NCBI GenBank assembly: GCA_030429345.1
Contig: JAUIFJ010000022.1
Coordinates: forward strand, 1 to 64,000
DNA length: 64,000 bases
Source of the DNA: a bacterium
GTDB lineage: Bacteria; CAIWAD01
Reading direction: 5' to 3'
Shown here: positions 28,150 to 37,154 of the stretch, piece after piece
Numbering within the stretch: position 1 is the first letter of the stretch
Layout: the number at the start of each line of letters is the position of its first letter
Translations under genes and position numbers: made by a program
Notes under the pieces: generated by a model
What the model saw: only the letters and a program-made list of their open reading frames with translations
The model's database searches: none
Told to the model about the DNA's origin: nothing

Positions 28150-28668
28150 ATGGACATGAGCCTGCGCATCATCGGAGATCCGGTCCTTCGCCGCGAGTGC
28201 CCCGCCGTCAGCGCCTTTGACGAGGAGCTGCAGGAGCGCATCCAGTCCATGTACCAGTGCATGGTGGAAGAAGAGGGAATCGGCCTGGCGGCTCCCCAGG
28301 TGGGCAACCTGGAACAGCTGCTGGTGATCGGCATTCCCCAGGACGACGACAGCCTGCGCCTCAAGGCCTTCCTGAATCCGGAGATCCTCGCCGTCCGCGG
28401 CGAATGCGTGATGGAGGAAGGCTGCCTCAGCATTCCCGGCATTCGCGCCGACGTCAGCCGGCCGGCGCGCATCCAGCTCAAGTGGCAGGAACCCGACGGC
28501 AGCGAGGCCAAGGCCTGGTTCGAGGACCTGGAAGCCCGGGTGCTGCAGCACGAGATCGATCACCTGAAGGGCATTCTCTTCATAGATCGGCTGAGTCCGG
28601 AAGAACGGACCCAGCTGCAGCCCGCGATCCGCCGGCTGCAGGAACAGCACGGCACCCTCGATGCCTGA
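28150..28668 (+). CDS. def: Peptide deformylase
   Basis: This 172-residue cytoplasmic Fe/Zn enzyme removes the formyl group from nascent N-terminal methionine. The three family motifs are intact: GIGLAAPQVG (43-52), EEGCLSIPG with metal-ligand Cys92, and HEIDH with His134, Glu135 and His138. It overlaps fmt by eight bases, the usual def-fmt pairing that couples formylation with deformylation. Confidence 0.97.
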   Translation: MDMSLRIIGDPVLRRECPAVSAFDEELQERIQSMYQCMVEEEGIGLAAPQVGNLEQLLVIGIPQDDDSLRLKAFLNPEILAVRGECVMEEGCLSIPGIRADVSRPARIQLKWQEPDGSEAKAWFEDLEARVLQHEIDHLKGILFIDRLSPEERTQLQPAIRRLQEQHGTLDA

Positions 28669-29644
28669 TCGCCATGCCCCGGATCGACCGGGGCGTCTTG
28701 TTTTCATGGGGAGCCCGGAGTTTGCCGTGCCCTCCCTGGACGCGCTGCTGGACGCCGGCTTCAAGGTGCCGCTGGTGCTGAGCCAGCCGCCGCGCCGGGC
28801 CGGACGAGGCCGCAAGGAAAGGCCGACTGCCGTTTCCGCCCGCGCCCTGGAGCGGGGCCTTCCCCTGCGCACGCCGGTTGAACTGCTGGATCCGGCTCTC
28901 CTGGAGGAATTGCGCGCCGCGCAGGCCGACTGGTTCGTGGTGGTGGCCTACCGGCTGCTGCCGCCGGAGCTGCTGCGGATTCCGGCGGGCGGATCGATCA
29001 ACCTGCACGCCAGCCTGCTGCCGGCCTACCGCGGCGCCGCGCCCATTCAGCGCGCGCTGATGCGGGGGGAAGAGCGCAGCGGCCTGAGCACCTTCCTGCT
29101 GCGGGCCGGAGTCGATGACGGCCCCCTGCTGCTGCAGCAGGAACTGGAGATCGCGCCGGAGGAGAACGCCGGCTCCCTGCACGACCGCATGATGGCCGCA
29201 GGCGCGGAACTGCTGCGCCGAACCATGACGGGGCTTTCCGCCGGCAGCCTGGTCGAACGGCCCCAGCCTTCGGCGGAGGGATTGCCGCGAGCGCCCAAGC
29301 TGAATGCGCGCACGCGCCTGCTGCGCTTTTCACGCAGCAGCCGGCAGCTGCATGACCGGATCCGCGCCCTGGCGCCAATGCCCGGCGCTCGCTGTCGTTT
29401 CCGCGACAAGGGCCTGCAGATCCTGGCCAGCCGGTCCCTGCACACGCCGGCGCCGCCGACCAGCCGTCCAGGGGAAATCCTGGACCTGGCCGCGGAAGGC
29501 CTGCGCATCGCCTGCGGCGAAGGCCAGCTGCTGATACGCGAACTGAAACCGGAGGGGCGCCCCGCGCTCTCTGTCTCAGACTGGATCAACGGGCATTCCC
29601 CCAGGGTGGGCGAGTGCTTCACCGAGGAGAACCTGGAACGATGA
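28661..29644 (+). CDS. fmt: Methionyl-tRNA formyltransferase
   Basis: This 327-residue enzyme formylates initiator Met-tRNA using 10-formyl-THF. The N-terminal Rossmann part starts VFMGSPEFAVPSLDALL. The catalytic block NLHASLLPAYRGAAPIQ (His116) is intact, as is the C-terminal OB-fold region (KLNARTRLLRFS). ATG 28661 overlaps def; the first dozen residues before the conserved part are slightly longer than in E. coli, so an internal start is possible. It overlaps the next gene by four bases. Confidence 0.96.
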   Translation: MPDRHAPDRPGRLVFMGSPEFAVPSLDALLDAGFKVPLVLSQPPRRAGRGRKERPTAVSARALERGLPLRTPVELLDPALLEELRAAQADWFVVVAYRLLPPELLRIPAGGSINLHASLLPAYRGAAPIQRALMRGEERSGLSTFLLRAGVDDGPLLLQQELEIAPEENAGSLHDRMMAAGAELLRRTMTGLSAGSLVERPQPSAEGLPRAPKLNARTRLLRFSRSSRQLHDRIRALAPMPGARCRFRDKGLQILASRSLHTPAPPTSRPGEILDLAAEGLRIACGEGQLLIRELKPEGRPALSVSDWINGHSPRVGECFTEENLER

Positions 29645-30426
29645 AGCTGTACCATGCCCTGCTGGGCCTTTCCCTCTTTGCGCCCGCCCTGCTGGCCCAG
29701 AGTTTTGACGAGATCCTGGCCGACTACCGCAACGAGAACGAGGCCCAGCGCGAGGCCTATTTCATGCCCCTGGCCGAGGTCAGCGGCCTGCTGGCCAGCT
29801 CGGCCACCTTCCACAACGGCAAGAGCCACGGCATTGCCGGCTTCGACGTGGGCCTGCGCCTGCCGCTGCTGATGTTCGACAACGAGACAGGCACCATCCT
29901 TGACGAGAACACCACCGAGGTCAGCACCATCGGCATGCCGATGCTGGTCGCCAGCAAGGGCCTGCCCAAGGGCTTCCAGCTGAGCGCGCGCTTCATGCAG
30001 ATCGAGCTCTCCGAGGACGTCGGCGAGCTGGGCCTGCTCGGCGCCGGCCTGCGCTGGCATGTCAACGAGCTCTTCAACATTCCCCTGGTCATGCCCCAGT
30101 TCGCCCTGCAGGCCAACTGGTCGAAGCTGAGCCTGGGCGAGTCGATTGAAAGCTCGGGCATGACCTTCGACCTGGCGGTCTCCAAGAAGCTGCTGCTGCT
30201 GGAAGTCTACGGCGGCTACACCACCGGTTCCATGACCTCGACCTTCGACTACAGCTACGAAGTGGCGGGCAACCGGGTGAGCGTCAACGACGAACTGGAC
30301 AGCGACGTGAGCCGCTTGAGCCTGGGGCTGAACTGGACCCTGCTGCCGACCCTGCGCATCAACGCGGAATACGGCCTGGCGGAAAGCAACAGCCTGACCT
30401 TCGGCCTGATCATGAGCGTGCTCTAG
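29641..30426 (+). CDS. Probable outer-membrane beta-barrel protein (DUF6588-like)
   Basis: This 261-residue protein has a signal peptide (MKLYHALLGLSLFAPALLAQ) and then alternating beta-strands ending in LTFGLIMSVL, consistent with a small barrel. The opening SFDEILADYRNENEAQREAYFMPLAEVSG and the later FDVGLRLPLLMF recall proteins annotated DUF6588 in Bacteroidota; this match is from memory and tentative. ATG 29641 overlaps the fmt stop. The dxr gene starts immediately after its stop. Confidence 0.75.
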   Translation: MKLYHALLGLSLFAPALLAQSFDEILADYRNENEAQREAYFMPLAEVSGLLASSATFHNGKSHGIAGFDVGLRLPLLMFDNETGTILDENTTEVSTIGMPMLVASKGLPKGFQLSARFMQIELSEDVGELGLLGAGLRWHVNELFNIPLVMPQFALQANWSKLSLGESIESSGMTFDLAVSKKLLLLEVYGGYTTGSMTSTFDYSYEVAGNRVSVNDELDSDVSRLSLGLNWTLLPTLRINAEYGLAESNSLTFGLIMSVL

Positions 30427-31650
30427 GTGACCTCTCCTGAAGACAGGGAGGGCGCCCAGGGCCTGCTGCTGATCGGCTCGACGGGCTCGATCGGGGAAAG
30501 CACCATCGACGTGGTGCGCCGGCATCCGGAGCGCTTCCGGCTGGTGGGCTTAAGCGCCCATACGCGCTGGCAGCGCCTGGTGGAGCAGGCCCTGGAATTT
30601 CGTCCGGCCTTCGTCCATGTGGGCGAGGCCTGCCTCGGGGAATGCCGCGAAGCCCTTGCCGGCAGCGGCATCGAGGTGCTCAGTGGCCGGCAGGCCCTGG
30701 TCGATCTTCCGCTTCGGGACGGAGTCGACACCCTGGTCTCGGCGATTGTCGGCACGCGGGGCCTGGAGCCGATGGTTCGCGCGATCCGCGCCGGACGCCG
30801 TATTGCCTTCGCCAACAAGGAACCCCTGGTCACCGCCGGCGGACCGATCATGGAGGAAGTGCGCCGCCACGGGGTGAGCTGCCTGCCCATCGACAGCGAG
30901 CACAGCGCCATTCTGCAGTGCCTTCGCGGCGAGAAGCCGGAAGACCTGAGCCGCATTTTCCTGACCGCCAGCGGCGGACCCTTTCGAGGCTGGAGCCGCG
31001 ACAGGCTGCAGCAGGTGAGCCGCGAACAGGCGCTGAAGCACCCGACCTGGAGCATGGGGGCCAAGATCACCACCGACAGCGCCACCCTGATGAACAAGGC
31101 ACTGGAGGTCATCGAGGCCTATTGGCTCTATGACCTGGGGGAAGAGGCCATCGAGGTGCTGGTGCATCCGGAATCGATCATTCATTCGATGGTCGAATTC
31201 CGCGATCGCAGCGTCAAGGCCCAGCTTGGACTCCCCGATATGAGAATACCGATCCAGTACGCTCTCAGTTATCCGGATCATCTGCCCCTGCAAATGGAGC
31301 CGGTGGATTGGCTGAAGCTGGGCAGCCTCCATTTCGAAGCACTGGATGAGGACGTCTTTCCTGCCATTCGCCTGGCTCGCGCGGCCCTGCGACAGGGGGG
31401 AGGGGCGCCCTGCGTGCTCAATGCGGCCAATGAGGCGGCCGTGGAGTCCTTTCTGGAAGGCGCGTTGCCCTTCCACCGGATCAGCGAGACCGTGGAAAGA
31501 GCGCTGGAAGCCTTCGCCGGTCACTCGGGTGAAAGCCTGGAGGAGCTGATCGCCCTGGATCGTGAAGTGCGTCAACGAGCGGGATCCGGCGACTGGCCGG
31601 CGATCCGCGCCACGCGGGACGCGAAACCCCGTCAAAGTGGAAACCTCTAG
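30427..31650 (+). CDS. dxr: 1-deoxy-D-xylulose-5-phosphate reductoisomerase
   Basis: This 407-residue enzyme commits DXP to the MEP isoprenoid pathway using NADPH and a divalent metal. Motifs are LLIGSTGSIGEST (NADPH), ANKEPLVTAGG, the metal-site DSEHSAI and TLMNKALEVIEAYWL. The GTG start directly abuts the previous stop, which gives a 13-residue leader before the Rossmann strand. The order dxr-rseP is conserved in many bacteria. Isoprenoid output would also supply polyprenyl phosphate for the glycosylation genes upstream. Confidence 0.96.
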   Translation: MTSPEDREGAQGLLLIGSTGSIGESTIDVVRRHPERFRLVGLSAHTRWQRLVEQALEFRPAFVHVGEACLGECREALAGSGIEVLSGRQALVDLPLRDGVDTLVSAIVGTRGLEPMVRAIRAGRRIAFANKEPLVTAGGPIMEEVRRHGVSCLPIDSEHSAILQCLRGEKPEDLSRIFLTASGGPFRGWSRDRLQQVSREQALKHPTWSMGAKITTDSATLMNKALEVIEAYWLYDLGEEAIEVLVHPESIIHSMVEFRDRSVKAQLGLPDMRIPIQYALSYPDHLPLQMEPVDWLKLGSLHFEALDEDVFPAIRLARAALRQGGGAPCVLNAANEAAVESFLEGALPFHRISETVERALEAFAGHSGESLEELIALDREVRQRAGSGDWPAIRATRDAKPRQSGNL

Positions 31651-31654
31651 CGGT

Positions 31655-32770
31655 ATGCTGACCCTGCTATCCTTCCTGGTGGTCATTGCAGTGATCATCC
31701 TCGTCCACGAGGCGGGGCATTTCATTGCGGCGCGCCTCTGCGGCATCCGCGTGGAAACCTTTTCCGTGGGCTTCGGACCTTCCATCCGCAGCTTCCACTG
31801 GAAGGGCACGGAGTTCATCCTGGCCTGGATTCCGCTGGGCGGCTACGTCAAGATGGCGGGCATCGTCGACGAGAACTTCGACGGCGAGAGCAGCCTGACG
31901 GGCGCCGACGACGAGTTCATGTCCAAGAACACCCTGCAGAAGGCCTTCGTGATCAGCGCCGGAGTGATCATGAACATGCTGCTGGCGGTGGTGATCTACA
32001 GCGGCATCTTCGCCGTCTGGGGGCAGCAGGTGCCGCTGGACACGCCGACGGTCGGGCCGGTGCAGGTCGACGGCCCCGCGGACCAGGCCGGTCTGCAATC
32101 GGGAGACCTTGTCACGCGCATCGACGGCGAGGCGGTCGACAGCTGGGCGGAAATGGAGCGGCTGATCCGCGTGCGCAGCGGGCAGGAGACCGAACTGGTC
32201 ATTCTGCGCGAGGGGCAGGAGCTGGTGCTTCCGGTCACGCCCCGCGAGCTGCTGGATCCCGAACTGGGGCCGGTGGGACGCATCGGCATTCAGCGGGCCC
32301 TGGAGCGCCAGTCCATCGGGCCGATCGCCGCGGCCGGCCAGGGCATCCGCATGACCGGGCAAGTGATCCAGATGGCCTGGGACACCCTGGGCGCCCTGCT
32401 CAGCGGACGGGCCAGCCTGCGCGAAGTGGGCGGGCCGATCTTCATTGCCCAGATGTCGGGCACGGTGGCGCGCAGCGGCCTGGAATCCTTCCTGAGCTTC
32501 ATCGCCTTCATCAGCGTGCACATCGGCTTCATGAACATCCTGCCTTTTCCCGTGCTGGACGGCGGCCACCTGGTCTTCATCTTCTGCGAGGCCGTGCTGG
32601 GCCGTCCGATCCCGACGCGCATCAAGCTCTGGATCAACCAGGCCGGAGTGCTGCTGCTCCTGTTGCTGATGGTCTTCATCATGAAGAACGATGTCCAACG
32701 CCTGATGGACCGGGACAGCATGCTTCCGCCGGCGCCCGTCAGCGAGGAGAGCCAGGACTCTCTCCCGTGA
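31655..32770 (+). CDS. rseP: Site-2 intramembrane metalloprotease RseP
   Basis: This 371-residue inner-membrane zinc protease cleaves membrane-bound substrates such as anti-sigma factors. HEAGH (His18, Glu19, His22) lies in the first helix, and the third ligand is Asp in NILPFPVLDGGHL near the C-terminus. A single PDZ domain occupies about residues 120-195 (VQVDGPADQAGLQSGD). E. coli RseP has two PDZ domains, so this is the shorter type. ATG 31655 was chosen because the longer frame overlaps dxr. Confidence 0.95.
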   Translation: MLTLLSFLVVIAVIILVHEAGHFIAARLCGIRVETFSVGFGPSIRSFHWKGTEFILAWIPLGGYVKMAGIVDENFDGESSLTGADDEFMSKNTLQKAFVISAGVIMNMLLAVVIYSGIFAVWGQQVPLDTPTVGPVQVDGPADQAGLQSGDLVTRIDGEAVDSWAEMERLIRVRSGQETELVILREGQELVLPVTPRELLDPELGPVGRIGIQRALERQSIGPIAAAGQGIRMTGQVIQMAWDTLGALLSGRASLREVGGPIFIAQMSGTVARSGLESFLSFIAFISVHIGFMNILPFPVLDGGHLVFIFCEAVLGRPIPTRIKLWINQAGVLLLLLLMVFIMKNDVQRLMDRDSMLPPAPVSEESQDSLP

Positions 32771-34146
32771 TCGCGCTGCTGCTTCTCCTGCCCCTGCTCG
32801 CCTTCGCTGACAAGCCCGCTGCGGATACCCTGTGGAGCCCGGACTGGAACCATCGTCCGGACCGCCTGGCCATGGCGGCCATCCTTGCCGAGACTCGCGG
32901 CCAGCTGGACCTGGCCGTGAGACGCTATGCCCGGCTGCTGGAAGAGGATCCCCGGAAAGAGTTCGCCTACACCGCCCTGCGCGAACTGGCCCTCGTTGAG
33001 GGCCGCAGCGACGCCTTGACCCGCCTGGCGCCCTGGGTCCAGCAGCAGCGGCCCGAGGACAGGGTGCTGCTCCGTGCCTGGTTCGACCTGCTGCTGGAAG
33101 AAGCGCGGGGGGCAGAGCTTGGTGCGGCCCTGGAGCGGGAAAAGGAAAAGGACTGGCTCCCCTGGCGGGCCGCCCTGGCCCTGCAGGACGGACGCCAGGA
33201 GGCCGCGTGGCAGGCGCTGGAGCTTCAGCTCCTGCAGCCGATCCAGCAGGAAGAAGACCTGGACTGGAGCCTGGACCTGCTGCTGGTCTGGGTCGACCGG
33301 CAGCAGGACGGGGAGGCCGGCCGCACCCGGGGCGCCCGGCAGGCCCTCGACCTGCTGCAGGACAGTCCCCATCTGCCCCTGCCCGTGACACGCGTCTGCC
33401 AGGCGCGCCTCTTCTGGCTGCTGGAGTGGGACCAGGAGGCCCTGGTCTCCCTGGACCGGGCACTGTCCCAGGACAGTTTGCACGTGGAGGCGCGCATGCT
33501 GGCCGGCCGCATCCACTTGGGGCGCCAGGAATGGGCCCTGGCGGCCGCCGAACTGGAACAGGCCGCCCGCCTGCTGCCGGGACGCGCCGAGGTGCTGGAT
33601 CCGCTGGCCTGGTGTCTCACACGACTGGGCCGACTCGACGAGGCGCTGGGCATTCGCCGGTTCCTGGTCGAGGCCTACCCTGGCGAGCAGGCCTTCTGGA
33701 TCGATTTCAGCAACCTCCTGCAGGAAAGCGGCCGGCTGGAGGAGAGCCTGCGGGTCGGCCGCAAGGCGATCGAGGTCTTCGGCGAAAGCGCCAATCCCTC
33801 CCTGCTCAACAACACGGCCTACCTGCTCGCCGACCTGGAGCGGGACCTGGACGTGGCACACGGATACGTCGAACAGGCCCTGCGCTCCGATCCGCAGAGC
33901 CCCTACTACCTGGATACCATGGGCTGGATCCTCTTCCGCCAGGGAGAGCCGGCGGACGCCCTGGAGTACCTGAGGCAGGCGAAGAACCTCTCCCCGGGCG
34001 ACGCGGAGATCCTGGATCACATGGGCCATGTCCTGCGCAGCATGGGCCGCTACGAGGAAGCCCGCCGCAACTGGGAAGAAGCCCTGGAGCTGGATCCCGG
34101 CAACGAGGTGCTGCGCCTGCTGCTGGGCACCCTGCCCGCGCCCTGA
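32767..34146 (+). CDS. Exported TPR-repeat protein
   Basis: This 459-residue protein starts with a short hydrophobic signal (MIALLLLLPLLAFA) and consists largely of tetratricopeptide-like helical repeats. The clearest are near the C-terminus: NNTAYLLADLERD, YYLDTMGWILFRQGEPADALEYL and ILDHMGHVLRSMGRYEEARRNWEEAL. It has no catalytic motif and probably acts as a protein-protein scaffold in the periplasm or at the outer membrane. GTG 32767 overlaps the rseP stop, so its expression is coupled to the protease. Confidence 0.88.
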   Translation: MIALLLLLPLLAFADKPAADTLWSPDWNHRPDRLAMAAILAETRGQLDLAVRRYARLLEEDPRKEFAYTALRELALVEGRSDALTRLAPWVQQQRPEDRVLLRAWFDLLLEEARGAELGAALEREKEKDWLPWRAALALQDGRQEAAWQALELQLLQPIQQEEDLDWSLDLLLVWVDRQQDGEAGRTRGARQALDLLQDSPHLPLPVTRVCQARLFWLLEWDQEALVSLDRALSQDSLHVEARMLAGRIHLGRQEWALAAAELEQAARLLPGRAEVLDPLAWCLTRLGRLDEALGIRRFLVEAYPGEQAFWIDFSNLLQESGRLEESLRVGRKAIEVFGESANPSLLNNTAYLLADLERDLDVAHGYVEQALRSDPQSPYYLDTMGWILFRQGEPADALEYLRQAKNLSPGDAEILDHMGHVLRSMGRYEEARRNWEEALELDPGNEVLRLLLGTLPAP

Positions 34147-34166
34147 AGAAAGGAAGGTCGTCCATC

Positions 34167-35501
34167 GTGGAATCCCTGGAACCCCTCTTCGAGAAATGCC
34201 TGTCCCTGGCCGGTCCCGGCCGCCACGTGGAGCTGGTCTACAGCGAGGCCGAAGAGCGCCTGTCGCGCTTCGCCAATAACGGGATCCAGCAGAACCTGGC
34301 GACGGAGAACGCCTCGCTGCGCCTGCTCCTGGGCGAGGACGGCCGGCTGGGCGCGGCCAGCAGCAACCGCCTCGGAGACGAGGGGCTGAAGCACATGGTC
34401 GAGACGGCGCGCGCCGCGGCGAGGAACAGCGCCCCCGTCGACATGATGCCCGAACTGCGCTCCTCCTGTGATACACCTGATCACCGCAACCTGGACGCGG
34501 CGACGGCCGACCACTCCCCGGAGCACAAGGCGGCCGCGCTGGCGCAGGTTTTCGAACGCGCCCGCGGCGCGAAGCTGCAGGCCAGTGGCATCCTGGCCAC
34601 CGCGCGCTCGCGGCGGGCCCTGGCCAACAGCGCCGGCCTGCGCTGCCAGGGGCAGCACAGCCTGGCCCGCTTCTCGACGACCTTCGAGACCCCGCGGGGT
34701 TCGGGCTGGAGTTCGGCCACCTGCCACCGTGTCGCCGACCTGGACACGCAGGCGCTGGCCGCCCAGGCGGAAGACATTGCCCTGCGCGCCCAGGACCCGG
34801 GCAATGTGGAAGCCGGGCGCTGGACCGTCGTCCTGCCGCCGGCCGCCGTCATCGATTTCCTGCAGTTCCTCGGCTGGATGGCGCTCGGCGCCCGCTCGGT
34901 GCTCGACGGGACCGGGGCCTTCAGCGGGAAGGCGGGCGAACAGGTCTTCGGCGAGAACATCACCCTGCGCGAGGACGCGGCGCACCCGCTGATCGCCGGC
35001 TGCCCCTGGGACTGGGAAGGCGTGTCACGCAGGAGCCTGGCGCTGATCGAGAAGGGCGTCTTCCGCCAGCCCGTATACGACCTGCAGACCGCGAGGGAGG
35101 CGGGTGCCGAGAGCACGGGCAATGCCCTGCCGCGTCCCAACGGCTACGGCCCCATGCCCGCCCACCTGGTGCTCGAGCCGGGGGAGGAAAGCCTGCAGGA
35201 GCTGGTCGCCGGCACGGAGAAGGGCCTTTTCGTGACACAGTTCCACTATACGAACATCCAGAACGCCCGCGAGCTGGAGCTGACCGGCATGACCCGCGAC
35301 GGCGTCTTCCTCATCGAGAACGGCCGGATCACGAAGCCTGTGCGCAACCTGCGCTACACGGTCAGTCTCTTCGACCTCTTCCGCAAGGTGGACGGCATCA
35401 GCCGGGAACAGAAGCTGCAGGCCGCCCTGGGCGGTGGCGGCTGCCTGGCGCCCGGCCTGCGCGTGAGAGACTTCAACTTCAGCAGCGTCAGCTCTTTCTA
35501 G
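34167..35501 (+). CDS. pmbA: TldE/PmbA family metalloprotease subunit
   Basis: This 444-residue protein is the TldE (PmbA) half of the TldD/TldE heterodimeric protease. It has the family regions GRHVELVYSEAEERLSRFANN and a beta-rich C-terminus (LVAGTEKGLFVTQF, TGMTRDGVFLIENGRI), but lacks the HExxxH motif, as expected for the noncatalytic partner. I chose GTG 34167, preceded by AAAGGAAGG; the longer frame overlaps the TPR gene. TldD follows 13 nt later. Known roles are processing of modified peptides and turnover of unstructured proteins. Confidence 0.92.
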   Translation: MESLEPLFEKCLSLAGPGRHVELVYSEAEERLSRFANNGIQQNLATENASLRLLLGEDGRLGAASSNRLGDEGLKHMVETARAAARNSAPVDMMPELRSSCDTPDHRNLDAATADHSPEHKAAALAQVFERARGAKLQASGILATARSRRALANSAGLRCQGQHSLARFSTTFETPRGSGWSSATCHRVADLDTQALAAQAEDIALRAQDPGNVEAGRWTVVLPPAAVIDFLQFLGWMALGARSVLDGTGAFSGKAGEQVFGENITLREDAAHPLIAGCPWDWEGVSRRSLALIEKGVFRQPVYDLQTAREAGAESTGNALPRPNGYGPMPAHLVLEPGEESLQELVAGTEKGLFVTQFHYTNIQNARELELTGMTRDGVFLIENGRITKPVRNLRYTVSLFDLFRKVDGISREQKLQAALGGGGCLAPGLRVRDFNFSSVSSF

Positions 35502-35514
35502 GAACCCACTTCCC

Positions 35515-36957
35515 ATGATCGATCTTTGCCGTCAAGCCCTGAACGCCGCCCAGCTGGCGGGAGCCGACTATGCCGACGCGCGCGGGGTCCAGGCCCGCCG
35601 CCAGGGCCTGGAAATGCGCAATGGCGCCCTGGGCAGCCTGTACGACAACGAGGACGAGGGCCTGGGAATCCGCGTGCTCGCCGGAGCAGCCTGGGGCTTC
35701 GCGGCGACCAGCCGGCTGGACCGGGACAGCCTGGCCGCCTGCGCGCGCCAGGCGGTGGCCATTGCCCGGGCCAGCGCCTCGGTCAACCGGGAGCAGGTCC
35801 GGCTGGCTCCGGAGCCCGGCTGGCGGGACTTCTGGCAGACGCCCGTGGCCCGGGACCCCTTCTCGGTTCCCCTGGAGCAGAAGCTGGCCCTGCTGCAGGC
35901 CTGCGACGACGAACTGCGCCGGGACCCGCGCGTCAAGGTGGCGCTGGGCAGCCTGCGCTGCGTGCGCGAAAGGATCACGCTGTGTTCCAGCGAAGGACTG
36001 GCCATCGAGCAGCTGCTGGTCCGCAGCGGAGCCGGCATACACGCCACCGCCAGCGACGGCCGGCGCAGCCAGACGCGCAGCTATCCCATGTCACACGGCG
36101 GCCAATGGACCGGCCAGGGCTGGGAACTGGTCGAGGGCCTGCGACTGGAAGAGAACGCTCCCCGCGTGGCGGAGGAGGCGATCGCCCTGCTGTCCGCCGA
36201 GCCCTGTCCGAAGGGACGGCTGGACGTGGTGCTCAAGCCGGGGCAGCTCGTGCTGCAGATCCACGAGTCCGTGGGACACGCCACGGAGCTGGACCGCGTG
36301 CTGGGCTTCGAGGCGAACTATGCCGGCACCAGCTTCGCCACCACGGAGAAGCTGGGAAGCTTCCGCTACGGTTCGCCGCTGGTCAACCTGGTGGCCGACG
36401 GCACCCTGCCCGGCGGCCTGGCGACCCGCGGCTATGACGACGACGGCGTGAGACAGCAGCGCTGGCACATCGTGCGGGAGGGTGTGCTGAGCGGATACAT
36501 GACCAACCGCGAGCTGGCCCACGCGATCGACGAGGAAGGCAGCCGCGGCTGCAATCGCGCCGAGACCTGGGGCGACATTCCGATCACGCGCATCAACAAC
36601 CTGAGCCTGATGCCCGGCACGAGCAGCTTCGAGGAGCTGGTGGAGGGCATCGACGACGGCCTGGTGATGGACACCAACCGCAGCTGGTCCATTGACCAGC
36701 GCCGGCTCAACTTCCAGTTCGGCTGCGAGATCGGCTGGCGGGTGAAGAAGGGGAAGGTCACCGGCCTGGTCCGCGACCCGAACTACCAGAGCATGACCCC
36801 CGACTTCTGGGCCAGCTGCGACGGAATCGCCGGTCCGGAGGAATGGGAACTGGTGGGAGTGGCCAATTGCGGAAAAGGCCAGCCGGGACAGACCAGCCAC
36901 ATGACCCACGGCTCGAGCCCCGCGCGCTTCCGCAATCTCCAGGTCGGCATCAAATAG
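35515..36957 (+). CDS. tldD: TldD family metalloprotease (catalytic subunit)
   Basis: This 480-residue protein carries the TldD catalytic motif HESVGH (His250, Glu251, His255), an HExxxH zinc site. The flanking IHESVGHATELDRVLGFEANYAGTS is characteristic. It is paired with the upstream TldE gene and has a normal length. No peptide-antibiotic precursor such as microcin B17 is seen nearby, so a general quality-control role is likely. A hairpin GGCCGCC-TTC-GGCGGCC (36962-36978) follows the stop but has few T residues. Confidence 0.93.
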   Translation: MIDLCRQALNAAQLAGADYADARGVQARRQGLEMRNGALGSLYDNEDEGLGIRVLAGAAWGFAATSRLDRDSLAACARQAVAIARASASVNREQVRLAPEPGWRDFWQTPVARDPFSVPLEQKLALLQACDDELRRDPRVKVALGSLRCVRERITLCSSEGLAIEQLLVRSGAGIHATASDGRRSQTRSYPMSHGGQWTGQGWELVEGLRLEENAPRVAEEAIALLSAEPCPKGRLDVVLKPGQLVLQIHESVGHATELDRVLGFEANYAGTSFATTEKLGSFRYGSPLVNLVADGTLPGGLATRGYDDDGVRQQRWHIVREGVLSGYMTNRELAHAIDEEGSRGCNRAETWGDIPITRINNLSLMPGTSSFEELVEGIDDGLVMDTNRSWSIDQRRLNFQFGCEIGWRVKKGKVTGLVRDPNYQSMTPDFWASCDGIAGPEEWELVGVANCGKGQPGQTSHMTHGSSPARFRNLQVGIK

Positions 36958-37061
36958 AACGGGCCGCCTTCGGCGGCCGCTTCCGCTCGCTGTTCCTGGA
37001 CATCGCGATGAAGTCGCGCAAAGTGCAGGACATGCTTCCTTGCAAAAGGTTCCCCGTCGGC

Positions 37062-37088
37062 TAAATCCGGAATTCTGTTTACCGATCT
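37062..37088 (+). promoter_or_regulatory. Sigma-28 (FliA)-like promoter of the chemoreceptor gene
   Basis: TAAATCCG (37062-37069), an 11-nt spacer, then ACCGATCT (37081-37088). The sigma-28 consensus is TAAAGTTT-N11-GCCGATAA. Spacing is exact, and it lies 67 nt before the start of a chemotaxis gene. Confidence 0.65.
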
Positions 37089-37154
37089 ACATGCATGTGT
37101 TTCCCTGCGCGACAGTTTTGTGCGGGGAGAAGGAAACAGATCTCTGGAGGACCC